Source of the DNA: Emiliania huxleyi CCMP1516
Taxonomy: Eukaryota; Haptophyta; Isochrysidales; Noelaerhabdaceae
Direction: 5' to 3'
Length of the DNA stretch: 64,000 bases
Assembly: GCF_000372725.1 (NCBI RefSeq)
Contig: NW_005200088.1
Span: 433,491-497,490, forward strand
The notes under the pieces are model-generated. The model did no database searches. It was not told where the DNA came from and was given only the letters and a program-made list of their open reading frames with translations. How positions within the stretch are numbered: position 1 is the stretch's first letter; each line of letters begins with the position of its first letter. Position numbers and translations under genes: made by a program. Positions 38,959 through 50,140 of this stretch are shown here, piece after piece.

Positions 38959-39491
38959 GCTGTTGGGACGAAGGCAATGGAAGCCAGGAACTGGGAGGTA
39001 AATTACCGCAGCACGCCGCGGAAAAAGTTCGCACCCCTCGACCCCTCGACCCCTCGACCCTCCGAGGGTCGAGGGGTCGAGGCCCCCTCGACCCCTCCGG
39101 AGGGGGCCTCCGAGGGGTCGAGGCCCCCCTCGACCCCTCGACCCCCTCGACCCCTCGGCCTGTTTCCCGGCCATTCCGCTCCACGTCGCTCACGAACACG
39201 ATACGCGTCCTGTGACACAAGAGAAAAATATATCCCCGCCAAAAGCGCCCCTGTCGCGGCCTTGAGTTCTAGCCGCAGTGCAACCGCGGACATCCGTCCA
39301 GATCGTGCGCTGCCTCCCACCGCGTGCGGCCCAGTTCAGACACAGCCGCACTCGCCTCCGGCTAGGGCCGCAGCCCAATGTCGCGCGACCGCCATACCGT
39401 CCCTGACCAACCGTGAGCGCGATGCATCGGCCACAGCGCCGCCGTCCATCCATAATGCCGCCCCCTGCGCCACCCCTCGCTGCAGCAGGAG
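38959..39491. promoter_or_regulatory. Divergent promoter interval with palindromes
   Basis: Separates the LYR gene (-) and the Ubl/SAM gene (+). An AT-rich patch AGAAAAATATATCC at 39221 may be a TATA-like element for one of them. Confidence 0.4.
39035..39165. repeat. Inverted-repeat cluster of CCTCGACC units
   Basis: An 18-bp arm (CCTCGACCCCTCGACCCT) is followed after three bases by its exact reverse complement. A second imperfect palindrome with CCCCTCCGGAGGGG at its centre follows. The cluster sits in the divergent promoter interval 38959-39491 and could extrude as hairpins. Confidence 0.85.
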
Positions 39492-41045
39492 ATGGCCATA
39501 CTGACGATCACTGCAGCGAGTGACGACTCCGAGAGAGTCGTAGTTCACATCGACTATGCGGCGGCCGACCGTGCGGCTCGCGCGCACAGCAAGGAGCCGG
39601 CCGACGGCGGCGAGAAGAATCTGGAGGAGCTAGCCCGCCGGGTGGCGTGGTGCGAGGAGGAGATTTGGAGCGAGGCTGGGACCGGAGAGAGTCTTGAGCG
39701 GCGCGTCGAGCAGCTCGAGGCCAGCCTTGGCGAGGCGAGCGAGGGGAGCCTCGAGGAGCGGGTTGCAGCCATCGAGTGGCTGATTGAGGACGAAGAGGAG
39801 CCGGAGGTGGCAGCAGAGGCGGAGGTGCCTGAGGTGCCCGAGCCGGTCGAGCCCTCGCCGGAGCCGGAGCCGGCACGCAAGGCGCCGGACGAGACAAAGG
39901 AGTCGGCGTGCGCCACTGGCCGCATGTACCCCACCCCTCACGCCGGAGCGTACAATGCCGGCTCCATCGGGCGGCGCTCCACGGGCAAGACCTTCTTGAA
40001 GTCTGTGGGACCAGTGGGCGACGGCAGCTCCATCCAAGGCCGGCGCGGGAAGTCCTCGAGCTACCGCCGGCGGGTCAACGCCCGCTCCGACCCCTACGGT
40101 CGGGGCTACACTCCCCCCAAGGCGCGGCCAGACTGCCTGGAGGAGTCGAAGCACTCGACGGCCTCGGCTGCTGCAGCCTCAAAGGAGAAGGGCGCGCAGG
40201 CGGCACAGGAGGAGGCGGCCAAGAGCGCGCCGCCGCGCGAGGAGGCGGGCGGGGCCAAGACGGATCGGCGCGAGGAGGAGCGCTCGGTTGACTCAAAGTG
40301 CGACATCGCGAGTGCGCCCGCCGGAAGCCCGTCGGCCGACGGCAAGCCCGCGTCGCCCGCGCCGAAGGCCGAGGCGGAGGTGCTGGCGGACGTCGAGAAG
40401 GTGACGTCCGCTGAGCGGCCGGACGCGGACTCGTCTGTGCTGGCTTCTCCCCACCCGCCTCCGGAGACGATTGGCGACGAGTCGCTGCTGTCGAAGTGCG
40501 ATGGTGCCCGCGCGGCGCCGCCGGCGAAGCAAGACACCTCCAGGATCCAACTGATTTTGAAGCCTCTCGCGGGGCCGACCTTCACTTTGATGCTTCCGGA
40601 CGCAACGACCGTGGTCGCCCTTTGCTCGTTGCTTGGCGGCCGCTTCAAGATTGACCCTTCCACCTTCCATCTGCACAGCTTTGTTGGCGGGTCGGCTCCC
40701 CGTCAGCTGCGGGCAGGCGAGCAGACGCTGCGCGCTGTCGGCCTGGTGTCGGACAGCATCGTGACGATGAAGTTGGCGGCGCCATTGCTCGGTGGCGTCA
40801 ATGTGTCATCAGAGCTACGTGAGTTCCTGACAACTCTCTCACTAGACAAATATGCAGAGACGATTGCTGGACTTGGCTACGACATGGACAACGCTCTCGG
40901 AACTCTCAAGAGCCTTGACGACGCCGAACTTGATGATCTCAAGTCGGACCTCAGGGGTGGCGGGATGCTTCCGGGTCACATCAAGACACTGCTTAATGCC
41001 ATCAAAGGAGCTCGGGGCACAGTGCCGAGCGCGCCTCCTGCGGGC

Positions 41046-41093
<48 letters not shown>

Positions 41094-42411
41094 GCCGCTG
41101 CTCCAGCTGCTGGGCTTCAAGGTGCCGCGAATCCTTTTGCGACCGGAGCCCTACCGCAACGGGCGACGTTGTCGGCGGCAAAGGAAGCCACAGCACAAAA
41201 ATTTCAGCCCTATCAGAGACCTGGCGAGGCACCAAAGGGCAGCAAATTAGGCCCCATGAAGGAGGCCGAGGCCAGGGGCGACCTTACGGAGATCATAACA
41301 CAGGGGGGGGCACGGTGGGCAGAGTTGCAGCGGAAGCAAGCGGAGTGGGAAGCGGCGAAGAACGAGGGACCAAAGGGCAAGGGGGCTGGAAAGGGCCCCT
41401 CTCAACGCTTGTGCTCGATGGCGCTGACCGCCATTGTGCAACAGGCACAATTTGCGGACCGCATCTCGACCACATCTCGACCACATCTCGACCACATCTC
41501 GACCACATCTCGACCACATCTCGACCACATCTCGGCCATATCTCGGCCATATCTCGGCCACACCTCGCACACATCTCGCACACATCTCGCACACATCTCG
41601 ACCACATCTCGGCCACATCTCGACCACATCTCGGCCACATCTCGACCACATCTCGGCCACATCTCGACCACATCTCGGCCACATCTCGACCACATCTCGA
41701 CCACAATTGCTTCTTCCTCCGCACCCGTTCTGCCCGCGACTGCCCGCCCCTCGACCCCGCCCCTTGCAGGTGGGCGGCGGCTTCCGCAGCGTCGTCACAG
41801 GCTCCTCAGAAAGGCACGCAGGCGATACAAAAGTGTCGGTGTCCGTCGGCGAGTGCCTTGCGAACATCAACAGCCTCATCGACCTCGACGGGCAGTGTTC
41901 ACCTGGGGCTACTATCACCCTTGACAACGCATTCGTCTTTGTGTATGAAGCGGATGCGCTGCAGGTCTTCTACATTGGTGGACAACAAGCTTTTGCAGAG
42001 CGGACCATACTCGGTGCAATGCCCAGTGGCGCCGCCAACGAGCGCAAGGCCTTTGTGATCGATAAAAAGAACTACGCGGAACTCGAGGCCGGAATTCGAC
42101 CTCTCCTCCCCTCAAAGACGCCCACCTCATCAAAGGGGGACGAGCGGCAGGTAAGGCCGCCAAAGTGGGACGAGAACAAAGAGGCGAATAAAACTGTTGC
42201 AAATATCTGGAACCTCTGGAGTATGGGCTGGAGGCCAGGCAACGTGAACGTTCGCCGCGACGGCCATCCGGCCGACGCTACAAATGATAAGGAGGGCTAC
42301 GAGGCGCTCTTGGCAAACACAAGCCAGTGCGTCGACTACCTTGAGGAATACAGCTCGATGTTTACCAGACCAGGTGCACCGGATCGGCACAGGCGGACAG
42401 GCAGTCACTAG
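39492..42411 (+). CDS. Ubiquitin-like and SAM-domain protein with coiled-coil module
   Basis: ATG 39492. Residues about 55-105 hold a coiled-coil module (LERRVEQLEASLGEASEGSL) nearly identical to one in the ankyrin-RING gene at 23723. A long disordered, charged region follows. Then comes a ubiquitin-like fold (IQLILKPLAGPTFTLMLPDA ... AGEQTLRAVGLVSDSIVTMK) and a SAM-like domain (SSELREFLTTLSLDKYAETI ... LPGHIKTLLNAIKGAR), an Ala run, and Lys/Gln-rich sequence. An intron filled with (CCACATCTCGA)n ends at 41769. The last exon, 41770-42411, encodes VSVGECLANINSLIDLDGQC, DALQVFYIGGQQAFAERTIL and a Trp-containing tail. Ubl plus SAM suggests a scaffold in ubiquitin or proteasome pathways; that is inference. 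The donor of the last intron is not certain. Confidence 0.75.
41458..41706 (+). repeat. (CCACATCTCGA)n intronic minisatellite
   Basis: About 250 bp of an 11-bp repeat with CGGCCAT and CGCACAC variants. It is open in several frames but read here as intron, because acceptor CTTGCAG at 41763-41769 follows. Confidence 0.85.
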
Positions 42412-42839
42412 ACATGTCTTCACACCTCTTGGCTGTGAACAGGCGCTCGCGGCCGCCGCCTGTTCTTAATCACTCGTAATTAATAAGAATACTCACCGCT
42501 TACTAATTCATTACTAATTAGTTGTTGACAGAGTCGGTGGTCAATAGTTCATAATAAACACTACCTACCGTTCCATCTCGCGTCTCACATACGCCATTAT
42601 TAATTCATAACTAAGCGTTGCACTGGCTGTCGCCTCGACTCGCCCTTGGTCGCCACGATGTGGGGAGATGTGGGGAGATGTGGGGAGATGTGGGGAGATG
42701 TGGGGAGATGTGGGGAGATGTGGGGAGATGTGGGGAGATGACCGATAGGCGAGCACTGACCGATCGTAATCAAGGGAGATATGGGGAGATGTTCCTCCTC
42801 TCAGCTAGGAGATTCCTCCTCTCAGCTATCTTATCTTGA
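42412..42839. other. Spacer with decamer array
   Basis: AT-rich 3' flank of the previous gene (TTACTAATTCATTACTAATT at about 42501). It also has an isolated TCTTCACACC...TGTGAACAGGCG motif at 42418-42445, and (GGGGAGATGT)n at 42660-42740, probably intronic for the following gene. Confidence 0.6.
42660..42740 (+). repeat. (GGGGAGATGT)n minisatellite
   Basis: Eight perfect decamers in a row. Confidence 0.95.
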
Positions 42840-44042
42840 TCCTGCTGTGTCAGAATACGCGACGAACAAGATCAAACAGCTAAAAGATGCCCACATGAAG
42901 GAGATTCGCAAGCTAGAGCAGGCCGCAGTCACGGGGAGGGCCGCTGGCAGCAAATCGGCATCCGCACAGAGGCGCTGTCTAATTCTCGCGAGCAGGGCGT
43001 ATAACTCAGCCACGTGGTGATGGATAGGGCGCCGTGTCTGCTGGTCTCGCTGCATCGCCGCCGGCCAAGGTCCCGAAGCAATTGCGTGTGGGAACCGAGT
43101 TTCTTCGTTTTGGGAGCCTCTGGCGAGTGAGCCGCATAAGCAGGTCGAGGCCCAAGGAGAGATACTACGCGCATGAGGTGGGAAGGATGGAGAGCGGGCG
43201 CTTCGCTGACGAGAAAACTTTGACTGAGTCTCACTTTTGCGTCCAAACCGGGCTTCCCACGGACGAGGAGATGGACCTGACTCTTTTCATGAACGACTGG
43301 GGACCTTTCCAAGCAGGATCTGGCAGGGCGGAAAAGGCGCTGTCGCGCAGGGAGGAGCGGAAGGCGCTGCTCGCCCTGCAGCCTGGGGAGACAGTGTACT
43401 ATACCGACAGGACCAGACCGTTCCGGCGACACGGCGCTCACGCCTGCGACGAGGTTGAGTACGGCGAGCTCTGCCATGTGGTAGGCCCTGCCTCCGGAAC
43501 AAACGAGGGCAGGGCACTCAAGCTTATCGTCAACATCGAGACCGGCTACCAGCTTGAGTTCGAGATGTCCACCGACTACCTCAGCGAGGACAAGCCACCC
43601 GAGCTACCCGGTCCGTTCAAGATTGGCGAGACGGTCTACTACACCGGGGAAACGTTCAGAATTGCTGGAGGGGACCGCGAGATCAAGCATGGCGAGACGG
43701 GGAAAATAATCTTCTTTCCCGATCCGCGCGTCATGGAGCCTGAGGAAGGCTACGAGCTGCGGTTCCAGAACGGGAGCCTACGTGTGAGCATCCGCACCTG
43801 CTTCCTGAGTAAGTCCAACCCTGCAAGGCGCGAGACACACCACCAACCGCCACCACCACCGCCTCGCGAGCTGAGCAGGGGGGCTGTCACTGCTGCGGAA
43901 GCAGAGGCGGAGGCGGCGAGGCTGTGCCGGGAAGGCCCACTTGGATCTGCAGCGCCGACATCGGCTGCTGCTGACGGCGGAAGAGATCCCACCTCGAGTC
44001 AGACGCGACCGGCATGCACTGTGAAGCTCGTAAGGCTGTGAA
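42840..44042 (+). CDS. Protein with two SH3-like 'GETVYYT' repeats, spliced
   Basis: An upstream exon encodes EYATNKIKQLKDAHMKEIRK and LEQAAVTGRAAGSKSASAQ. After a short intron the main exon begins near 43068 (VPKQLRVGTEFLRFGSLWRV) and is open to 44042. It contains two homologous segments: LQPGETVYYTDRT ... VEYGELCHVVG ... LEFEMSTDYLSED, and FKIGETVYYTGETFR ... KHGETGKIIFF ... YELRFQNGSLRVSI. Each looks like a small beta-barrel (SH3/KOW/Tudor-like). No family name is recognised. The tail is Pro- then Ala/Glu-rich. No ATG begins the main exon, so the start is in an earlier exon that I could not fix; the decamer array at 42660 is probably in its first intron. Confidence 0.55.
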
Positions 44043-44078
44043 TAGGCGCCGCAGCTGAAGGTGACAGCCACAGCGCAG

Positions 44079-44545
44079 GCTGCAGTGGCGACGGCGGCGC
44101 GGGCGGTGGCAGCGGTGGCGAGGGCGATGCGGGCCGTGTTCCCGGTGGCGCGCGCTGCGGTGGCGGCGGCGGCGCGTGCGGTGGCAGCGGTGGCGAGGGC
44201 GATGCGGGCCGTGTTTCCGGTGGCGCGTGCTGCAGTGGCTACGGCGGCGCGGGCGGTGGCAGCGGTGGCGAGGGCGATGCGGGCCGTGTTCCCGGTGGCG
44301 CGGGCTGCAGTGGCGACGGCGGCGCGGGCGGTGGCAGCGGTGGCGAGGGCGATGCGGGCTGTGTTCCCGGTGGCGCGGGCTGCGGTGGCGGCGGCGGCAC
44401 GGGCGGTGGCAGCGGCGGCGAGGGCGATGCGGGCCGCAGTGGCGGTGGCGCGGGCTGCAGTGGCGGCGGCAGTGCGAGCTGTAGTGGCGGTGGTGGTGGC
44501 GCTTGTGACGGCCACGGCAGCGGTGATGGCGAGGTGCCGACCCCA
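44079..44545 (+). repeat. 75-bp minisatellite
   Basis: About five full units plus a decayed sixth (GCGGTGGCAGCGGTGGCGAG). They are open in all plus frames, as Ala/Val/Arg-, Gly/Ser- or Arg/Trp-rich peptides. Both ends are close to GCTGTGAATAG|G acceptor-like sites (44038-44048 and 44561-44571), so the array is probably intronic. Confidence 0.85.
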
Positions 44546-44571
44546 GCGCTCCTATAAGGCGGGGCTGCTGT

Positions 44572-45221
44572 GAATAGGTTTGAACAACGCGGCCCCTTCA
44601 CCGCGCACCGCCGTTGCGGCGGAGACCCTTGCAGCCATTCACGCCCCGCCCAAGAGGTCGAAGTCGCCTCTCGTGCCCGCACCCTCCAGCGCACCATCTC
44701 CTGGCTTGCAGCCCGCTGGCTTTTCTCCGCCTCGCCAAGCCTCGCCGGCCATCAGCGAGCCCGCCGTCGCTCGCACCGCCTCCTACTCCCCCGCCGGCTC
44801 ACGCAAATCCGACACCCTCAACTCCGACGTCGGCTCCAATCCTGGCGATGATTCACCTGCTGTCTCACCAGCCGGGGCGAGGCTTTTTGCTGACCTCGTC
44901 GCCGGAGAGAACGGGGGCAGTCTCTTTCTCGAGCAGGCTTCGGAGCAGCAGTCCCTCACGGTCGCGGTCGCCCATGGCACCTCTCTCTCGGCAACTATGA
45001 CAGCCTCTCCGCCGAGGAATGGTGGCACCTCTGGCAGCGTCATCTCGGCCGAAATTAATCTTGCTCCTCCCACTACCTCGATGGCCACGGCCGAAGGTCT
45101 CCGCAGCTCCGGTCGCAGCTCTCCCCGTGACCGGCGCCCCGCGACACGCCTCAGCTTGCCATCTCTCGCCACGTTAGCACGTGATCTCCCGCATCGGGGG
45201 CAAACGTACGATAAGAATTAG
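44572..45221 (+). CDS. Ser/Pro-rich exon, possibly the 3' end of the preceding gene
   Basis: Follows acceptor GCTGTGAATAG|GTTTG and is open to a stop at 45221. It encodes LNNAAPSPRTAVAAETLAAI, KRSKSPLVPAPSSAPSPG, ARLFADLVAGENGGSLFLEQ and a basic end (RSSPRDRRPATRLSLPSLA). It is low in Cys and Trp and likely disordered. The frame joins the preceding exon only in phase 1, and that donor was not identified, so it may also be an independent gene. No function assigned. Confidence 0.4.
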
Positions 45222-45366
45222 GCGGCTCTGTGGCTAGCGGTGGCAGCTCATTGCGCGCGCAGCAGCGCGCAGCAAACGCCGGTCGGAATTGAGATGCGTC
45301 GGTGTTGTTTGATGGGGTACAGGGTGTCTGTGCGTGTGTGTGGGTATGGGAAGGTCTGAATCTGAT

Positions 45367-48300
45367 TCATAATGAGAGCTTCATCGAGACCGCGTTTTGT
45401 CTATTAAAACCGCCCATAGAATTCTTGCACCATTCGACAGGCAGTGCGCGGCGTTCGACTTCCACGTGCGGCCGTGGGCGGAGGAGGCCAGCCGCCTCTT
45501 GGTCGAGGCGGCGAGGGGTGCGCTCGGGCGGGAGGGGCTGGCGGAGCTCCTCGGGACGCTCTCGGACCCCGACGAGCGTGACGCCCTCGTGGTTGAGCAC
45601 CAGCAGGGCCCACCGCGCCGCGATGGGCGCCGTGTCGCTCTCTGCCGTCGGAGCGAGCGCGGCGAGGGAAGGGCAGCTGCCGCCGAGCTTGGCGAGCTCT
45701 GCGCGCGCCGCTCCGGGCCTCCACGGCGCGAGCAGCTCTGCCCGCGAGACGTCCCTCATCCTATTCACAGCTGCACTGTTCACAGCTGGACGATTCACAG
45801 CTCTGCCCGCGAGACGTCCCTCATCCTCCGCTCGCTCTTGCCGCGCGTGGCGAGGTAGCGCGCGTACGCGATCAGCTCGAGGTCGAGCTCCGCGCACCAA
45901 GCGCCCCACCCGTCCGGCGGCCAGCCCTCGCACCCCGGCCCCTCGTTGCAGTCCCGCATCCACCGACCAACCACGCGCCTCGCGGCCGACAGCGCCGCCG
46001 GCGGTGGCAGCGCGGCGGCGGCGGCGGCGAGCGGCGCGCGCAGCCTCTCCTCGCTCGCGGCGGCGGCGGCGGCGTACCCGTCGAGGACGGCGACAAGCAC
46101 CGCGCCGAGATCGGCCAGGCGGCGCAGCAGCTGCGCCTGCCGCGGGGGCATGCCCACCGCGCCCGCGCCGGCGCCCGCGCCGGCACCCGCGCCCGGTGCG
46201 GCCGCCGGCCCGAGAAGCGCGACGCGCGCCTCCACGGCGGCGCTGCGAGGCAGGTGCACCTCGGCGAGCGGGGAGAGGCCAGGCAGCGAGGCGAGCAGCT
46301 CGGAGTACAGCTGCGCGTGCAGCGGCAGCAGGTTGGAGGCGTCCCTGTCGGCGGCGTGCCACCGCACCGCGCGCGCGAGAGGCAGCAGCCGGGAGAGGCG
46401 CCAGCTCGCTCGCTGGTCCTCGTGGGGCGAGTGGGCGGCCGGCGGCGGCAGCTGCAGCAGCGCGAGCAGGATGGCGCACGCCTCGGGCTTGGAGCGGCCG
46501 AGCGGGTGCTGCAGCAGCGCGAGGAGGACGTCGAAGACCTGGCGGGAGAGCAGCGCGGACGGCGCCTCGTCCAGGAGGAGCCTACCGCCACCCGAGACCG
46601 CCCGAGGTCACCCGAGCTCGCCCGAGCTCGCCCGAGCTCGCCCCCCCCCCCCCCCCCCCTTCTCTGCTCCAGGGCTAGCCTGAGCGTCTGCAGGCCGCGC
46701 GGCAGCGGCTGAGACAGCGCCGCCTCCTCTCGCGGCGCCGCCCAGGCCCCCCCGGAAAAGGGGAAGGGCCCGCCCGGCCCTTTTGGGGGGGGGCCCCCCC
46801 ATGCGCGGGGTCCCCCAGGAACCGAAGGGTTCCCCCGCCCACCCCCTCCGGGGGCCCGAGCGGCGGTTGGGGGCGGGTTCCCCCCCCCCCCAATTTTGCC
46901 AAGGGGGGGGGGGGGGGGNNNNNNNNNNNNNNNNNNNNNNNNNNNNNNNNNNNNNNNNNNNNNNNNNNNNNNNNNNNNNNNNNNNNNNNNNNNNNNNNNN
47001 NNNNNNNNNNNNNNNNNNGGCTCGTCCGCCTCGACGAGCAGCGCGGCGGCGCCCGGGATGTGCACTCTGCGAGGCGCGCTGCTCCGGCTACCCGCCGGGC
47101 GCCACTCCCCCCCGGAGAGTGAGACGGCGGCGGAGAGCCCGCGCCTGCTAAGTCACCATTCCGGATGACCAGAGGAGTGCCTCGCCATTGCCGGCGGCGG
47201 AGAGCCCGCGCCGCAGATCGGCGAGCGCCTCGTCGCGCAGCAGGCAAGTGAACTGCGCCGGAGCCCGCCCGAGGAGCGGCCCGAGCGATGCGAGCGCACC
47301 GCGCGGCTTGTCGGCGCCGCCGCCGCCGCCGCCGCCGCCTCCGCCGGCGTGCCCGCCGGCGGCGTGCGCGAGCTTGAGCAGCGCGAGCAGCTGCGGCGGG
47401 TCCGAGGCGACAGAGGCGACGGCGACCGACATCGGGTCGCTCCCCTCCTCGCCGGCGTCCGACGCGGCGGGAGCCGGCGGGCGCGAGAGAAGCAGCAGCG
47501 TCGCCTGCCGCATCGCGAGCCGCGCGAGGCCGAGCTGCAGCGGCATCACCGCCCGCCGGCAGAGGCTCGCCGCTGAGAGCGGCACACCGCCTAATGGATG
47601 GCCCACCGTGCTCGAGCATGAAGCCTTCGCCCGGCTCGCCGCTGATAGAGGCACGCCGCCGTCGCCCGACGCTGGGGCGAGCCGCGCCGTGGCAGCCGCC
47701 TCAGGCACCGACAGCTCCGCGGCAGACGCGCGCAGCAGCAGCGGCGCGTCGCTCGCCTCGCACTTTGTGAGCAGCGTGACCGCCGTGCCGTACCCCGCCT
47801 CCGCCTGCTCACGCGGCACGCAGCTGTGAAGAGGCGCCGCTCACACCGCGCACCGCACCAGCCGCGCCCCGCCCCAGCCTCGTCGGCGACGCCTTCGGCG
47901 GGCGCGTCCACCGCCACCACCAGCCCGACCTCCCCGCCCGGCAGGCGGAGGGGCGAGCCGGCGACCAACTCGAGCGCCGACAGCGGCGGCAGATGCGCCG
48001 GCGCGCGAGGCGCCTCGCCCTCGCCGAGCTGCCGCGCCTCGCCGCCGCCCGCGCCAGCCACGTGCGATGCAAACGCCCCCCCGCCGGAGGGGCTGCCGGA
48101 CTGCAGCGGCTGCGGGCTGCTTCCGCCGCCGCCGCCGCCCGCGCGGACGGCGGCGGAGGCGGCGGCGGCGGTGGCGGCGGCCTCGTACCCATAGTCCATG
48201 GCGGCCAGGTTCGCGGCCGGGACAAACTCGCCTACTCAACGGCGACTTCCTCCCACGTCTTCGAGCGGGTCGGAGAGTGCGTGGTGGACGAGGCCCGGGC

Positions 48301-50140
48301 GGGCTCGCCGATGCGGGCGGCGGCGCCGGCGGCGCCGGAAGGGAGGCCGCTGCTCTTGCTCGGCGCGGGGCGGGGCACCTCCACGCGGAAGGACTGGCCC
48401 GGCCGGATCCCCTGAGGCAGCACGGTGCGGAAGCGCCGCCCCGCCTGGTCCTGCACGAGCACCGACTGGCCGGGCGCCACCGGAGCACCGCCCGCCGGCC
48501 AGGTCACGGAGAGGGTGATCGAGCCGCGCGGGGCGTCGGGCTGAGCGTCGCGCCCGGCCGGCGGGGGCATGATGAACCTGGGGAGGGGGCCGGGCAGCTC
48601 CTCACCAGAGTGGCCGGCGTGTGTCCTCGGCCGGCGGCGGGAGGACACTTCCTAGACACTTCCTAGACACTTCCTAGGCAACAGACCGCGCACTCGGCCG
48701 GCGGCCGTGAGTGCTCTGCCGACCGAGGCCGGTCGGCACCCCCCGTCCCGGAGTGTCTAGGAAGTGTCTACGAAGTGTCTACGAAATGTCTAGGAAGGTA
48801 CCCACAGCCGTCTGGGCCGACTGCGGGCGCCCCGTCGAGCCTCGTTGCCGCCGCCAGCTCGCCGAGGCGGTCCGAGGTGAGCCCGCTCTCCCCCCCCGCC
48901 GCCTCCCCCTCCGCACCGCCCCCCTCCTCCCCACCCCCCTCCCCCTCCTCCTCTCCGTCACTGGCGGGCATCGGCGGCGGCTCCTCATCACCCGCCTCCT
49001 CCTCCCCCTCCGCCGCCGCCGCCGCCACGTCCATCAGCCAAGAGACGGCGGCGTCGGGGTTGCCGCGGCTCAAACGCAGCGCCTTGTTGGCTCACCGCGA
49101 AGCGTCGATGCCGAGAGGAGCCGGGAGGAGCCGTCAGGAGCCGAGAGGAGCCGAGCGGAGCCGAGAGGAGGCGAGAGGAGCCGAGCGAAGCCGAGAGGAG
49201 GCGAGAGGAGCCGAGCGGAGCCGAGAGGAGGCGAGAGGAGCCGAGCGGAGCCGAGAGGGGGCGAGAGGAGGCGAGAGGAGGCGAGAGGAGGCGAGCGGAG
49301 GCGTCGCCTTGTGGCACACAGCTGGCGATGCGTCGATCCCGAGCTCTGCCACGTTCTGCGACAGCGCGTACGCCGCCTCCCACCTAGTCGCGTGCCCAGC
49401 CACACTACTCACCCACCACCACCCAGCGGTGGGAGGACGCACGCAGCCGCGCGCCGCGATGACCGCCCGAGCCGCGGCGTCGGCGGCGGCGGCAGCGGCG
49501 GCGGCGGCGGAGAGGAGGGGAGCGCGGCGCCTGCGCCCTGCGGCGACGGCGGGGCGGCGACGGGGCGGGGCGGGGCGCCGTCGGCGCGGGTGGAGGATTC
49601 CATCGCGGCGACGAGGCGCGCGAAGCGCGCGAAGCCCTCGTCCACCTCGTCCGGCGAGGAGCGGCGCCCGCTCGCCTCCCTGCCGCTGCCACTGCTCCTG
49701 CCGCTGCGCGTCGCCGACGACGTTGAATCGAAGCTCGCCCGCTCCGCCTGCTCGCAGCTTGCCTGCGTGTCGCCGCTGCACCTCTCTCTTCCTCGCAAGG
49801 AGCCGCCCCTCGCCCCCTTCTCCGCCTGCGCGTCCTCCGCCGCCGACCCGTCCGCCGCGCCAGAGCCGCCCGACAGAAGCGGGAGCGACGGAGACTGCGA
49901 GCGGCCATCGAGCAAGAGAGTCGCCTGGGCGCGAGAGGAGCCCGAAGATGGCCCGAGACTGTCCCGAGGTGAGGGTGGGCCGCGACGCACCTTGCAAGCA
50001 GCAGCGGCGGTGCGCCGAAGGTCGGCGCGAGAGAGCTGCCTCCAAACCCGGCGGGAGAAACTCGTTCATGAGCTCGAGCGATCTGCGGCGCGAGCTGGCC
50101 GGCGCTGGGTCGCGCCAGCGGGGAACAGGTAAGTAAGGCG
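45367..50140 (-). CDS. Large UBA-containing protein, spliced, interrupted by an assembly gap
   Basis: Minus-strand coding islands with consistent composition run from about 50140 to a stop at 45367. From the N-terminus: a Ser/Arg-rich region (RSSPDEVDEGFARFARLVAA); a UBA-like domain split by an intron (LSQNVAELGIDAS ... ALRLSRGNPDAAVSWLMDVA) plus an acidic tail; a beta-rich stretch (GSITLSVTWPAGGAPVAPGQ, SVLVQDQAGRRFRTVLPQGI); DYGYEAAATAAAASA; and helical Leu/Ala-rich segments (PLQLGLARLAMRQATLLLLS; LLKLAHAAGGH). After the gap come LLDEAPSALLSRQVFDVLLA, PEACAILLALLQLPPPA and ALLVLNHEGVTLVGVRERPE. The UBA and the 'LLDEAP..LLSR.VFDVLLALL' stretch faintly recall HUWE1/UPL1-type ubiquitin ligases, but no HECT domain is present. 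It may be more than one gene. Confidence 0.45.
46780..46918. other. Low-quality contig edge
   Basis: Runs of 7-17 identical G or C and near-random homopolymer expansions immediately left of the N gap. These look like end-of-read artefact, not biology. Confidence 0.8.
46919..47018. other. Assembly gap (100 N)
   Basis: A run of exactly 100 N is a conventional placeholder, so the true gap size is unknown. It interrupts an exon region of the minus-strand UBA gene. Confidence 0.99.
48640..48800 (-). repeat. CACTTCCTAGA arrays in inverted orientation
   Basis: CACTTCCTAGA repeats at 48644-48678 and the complementary GTGTCTAGGAAGTGTCTACG at 48750-48796 flank about 70 bp of GC-rich sequence. Both lie in an intron of the UBA gene. 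Confidence 0.8.
49118..49300 (-). repeat. (GAGAGGAGCC)n intronic minisatellite
   Basis: About 180 bp of decamer variants (GAGAGGAGCC, GAGCGGAGCC, GAGAGGAGGC) sits between the two halves of the UBA-like domain. Confidence 0.85.

Noticed and set aside
45302..46678. Plus-strand Arg/Ala-rich open frame opposite the UBA gene
   Set aside because: Antisense shadow caused by very high GC; no motif. The minus frame has ordered Leu-rich segments.
46780..46918. Strange G/C homopolymer sequence next to the N gap
   Set aside because: Irregular homopolymer growth up to a gap edge is typical of low-quality read ends; not interpreted biologically.
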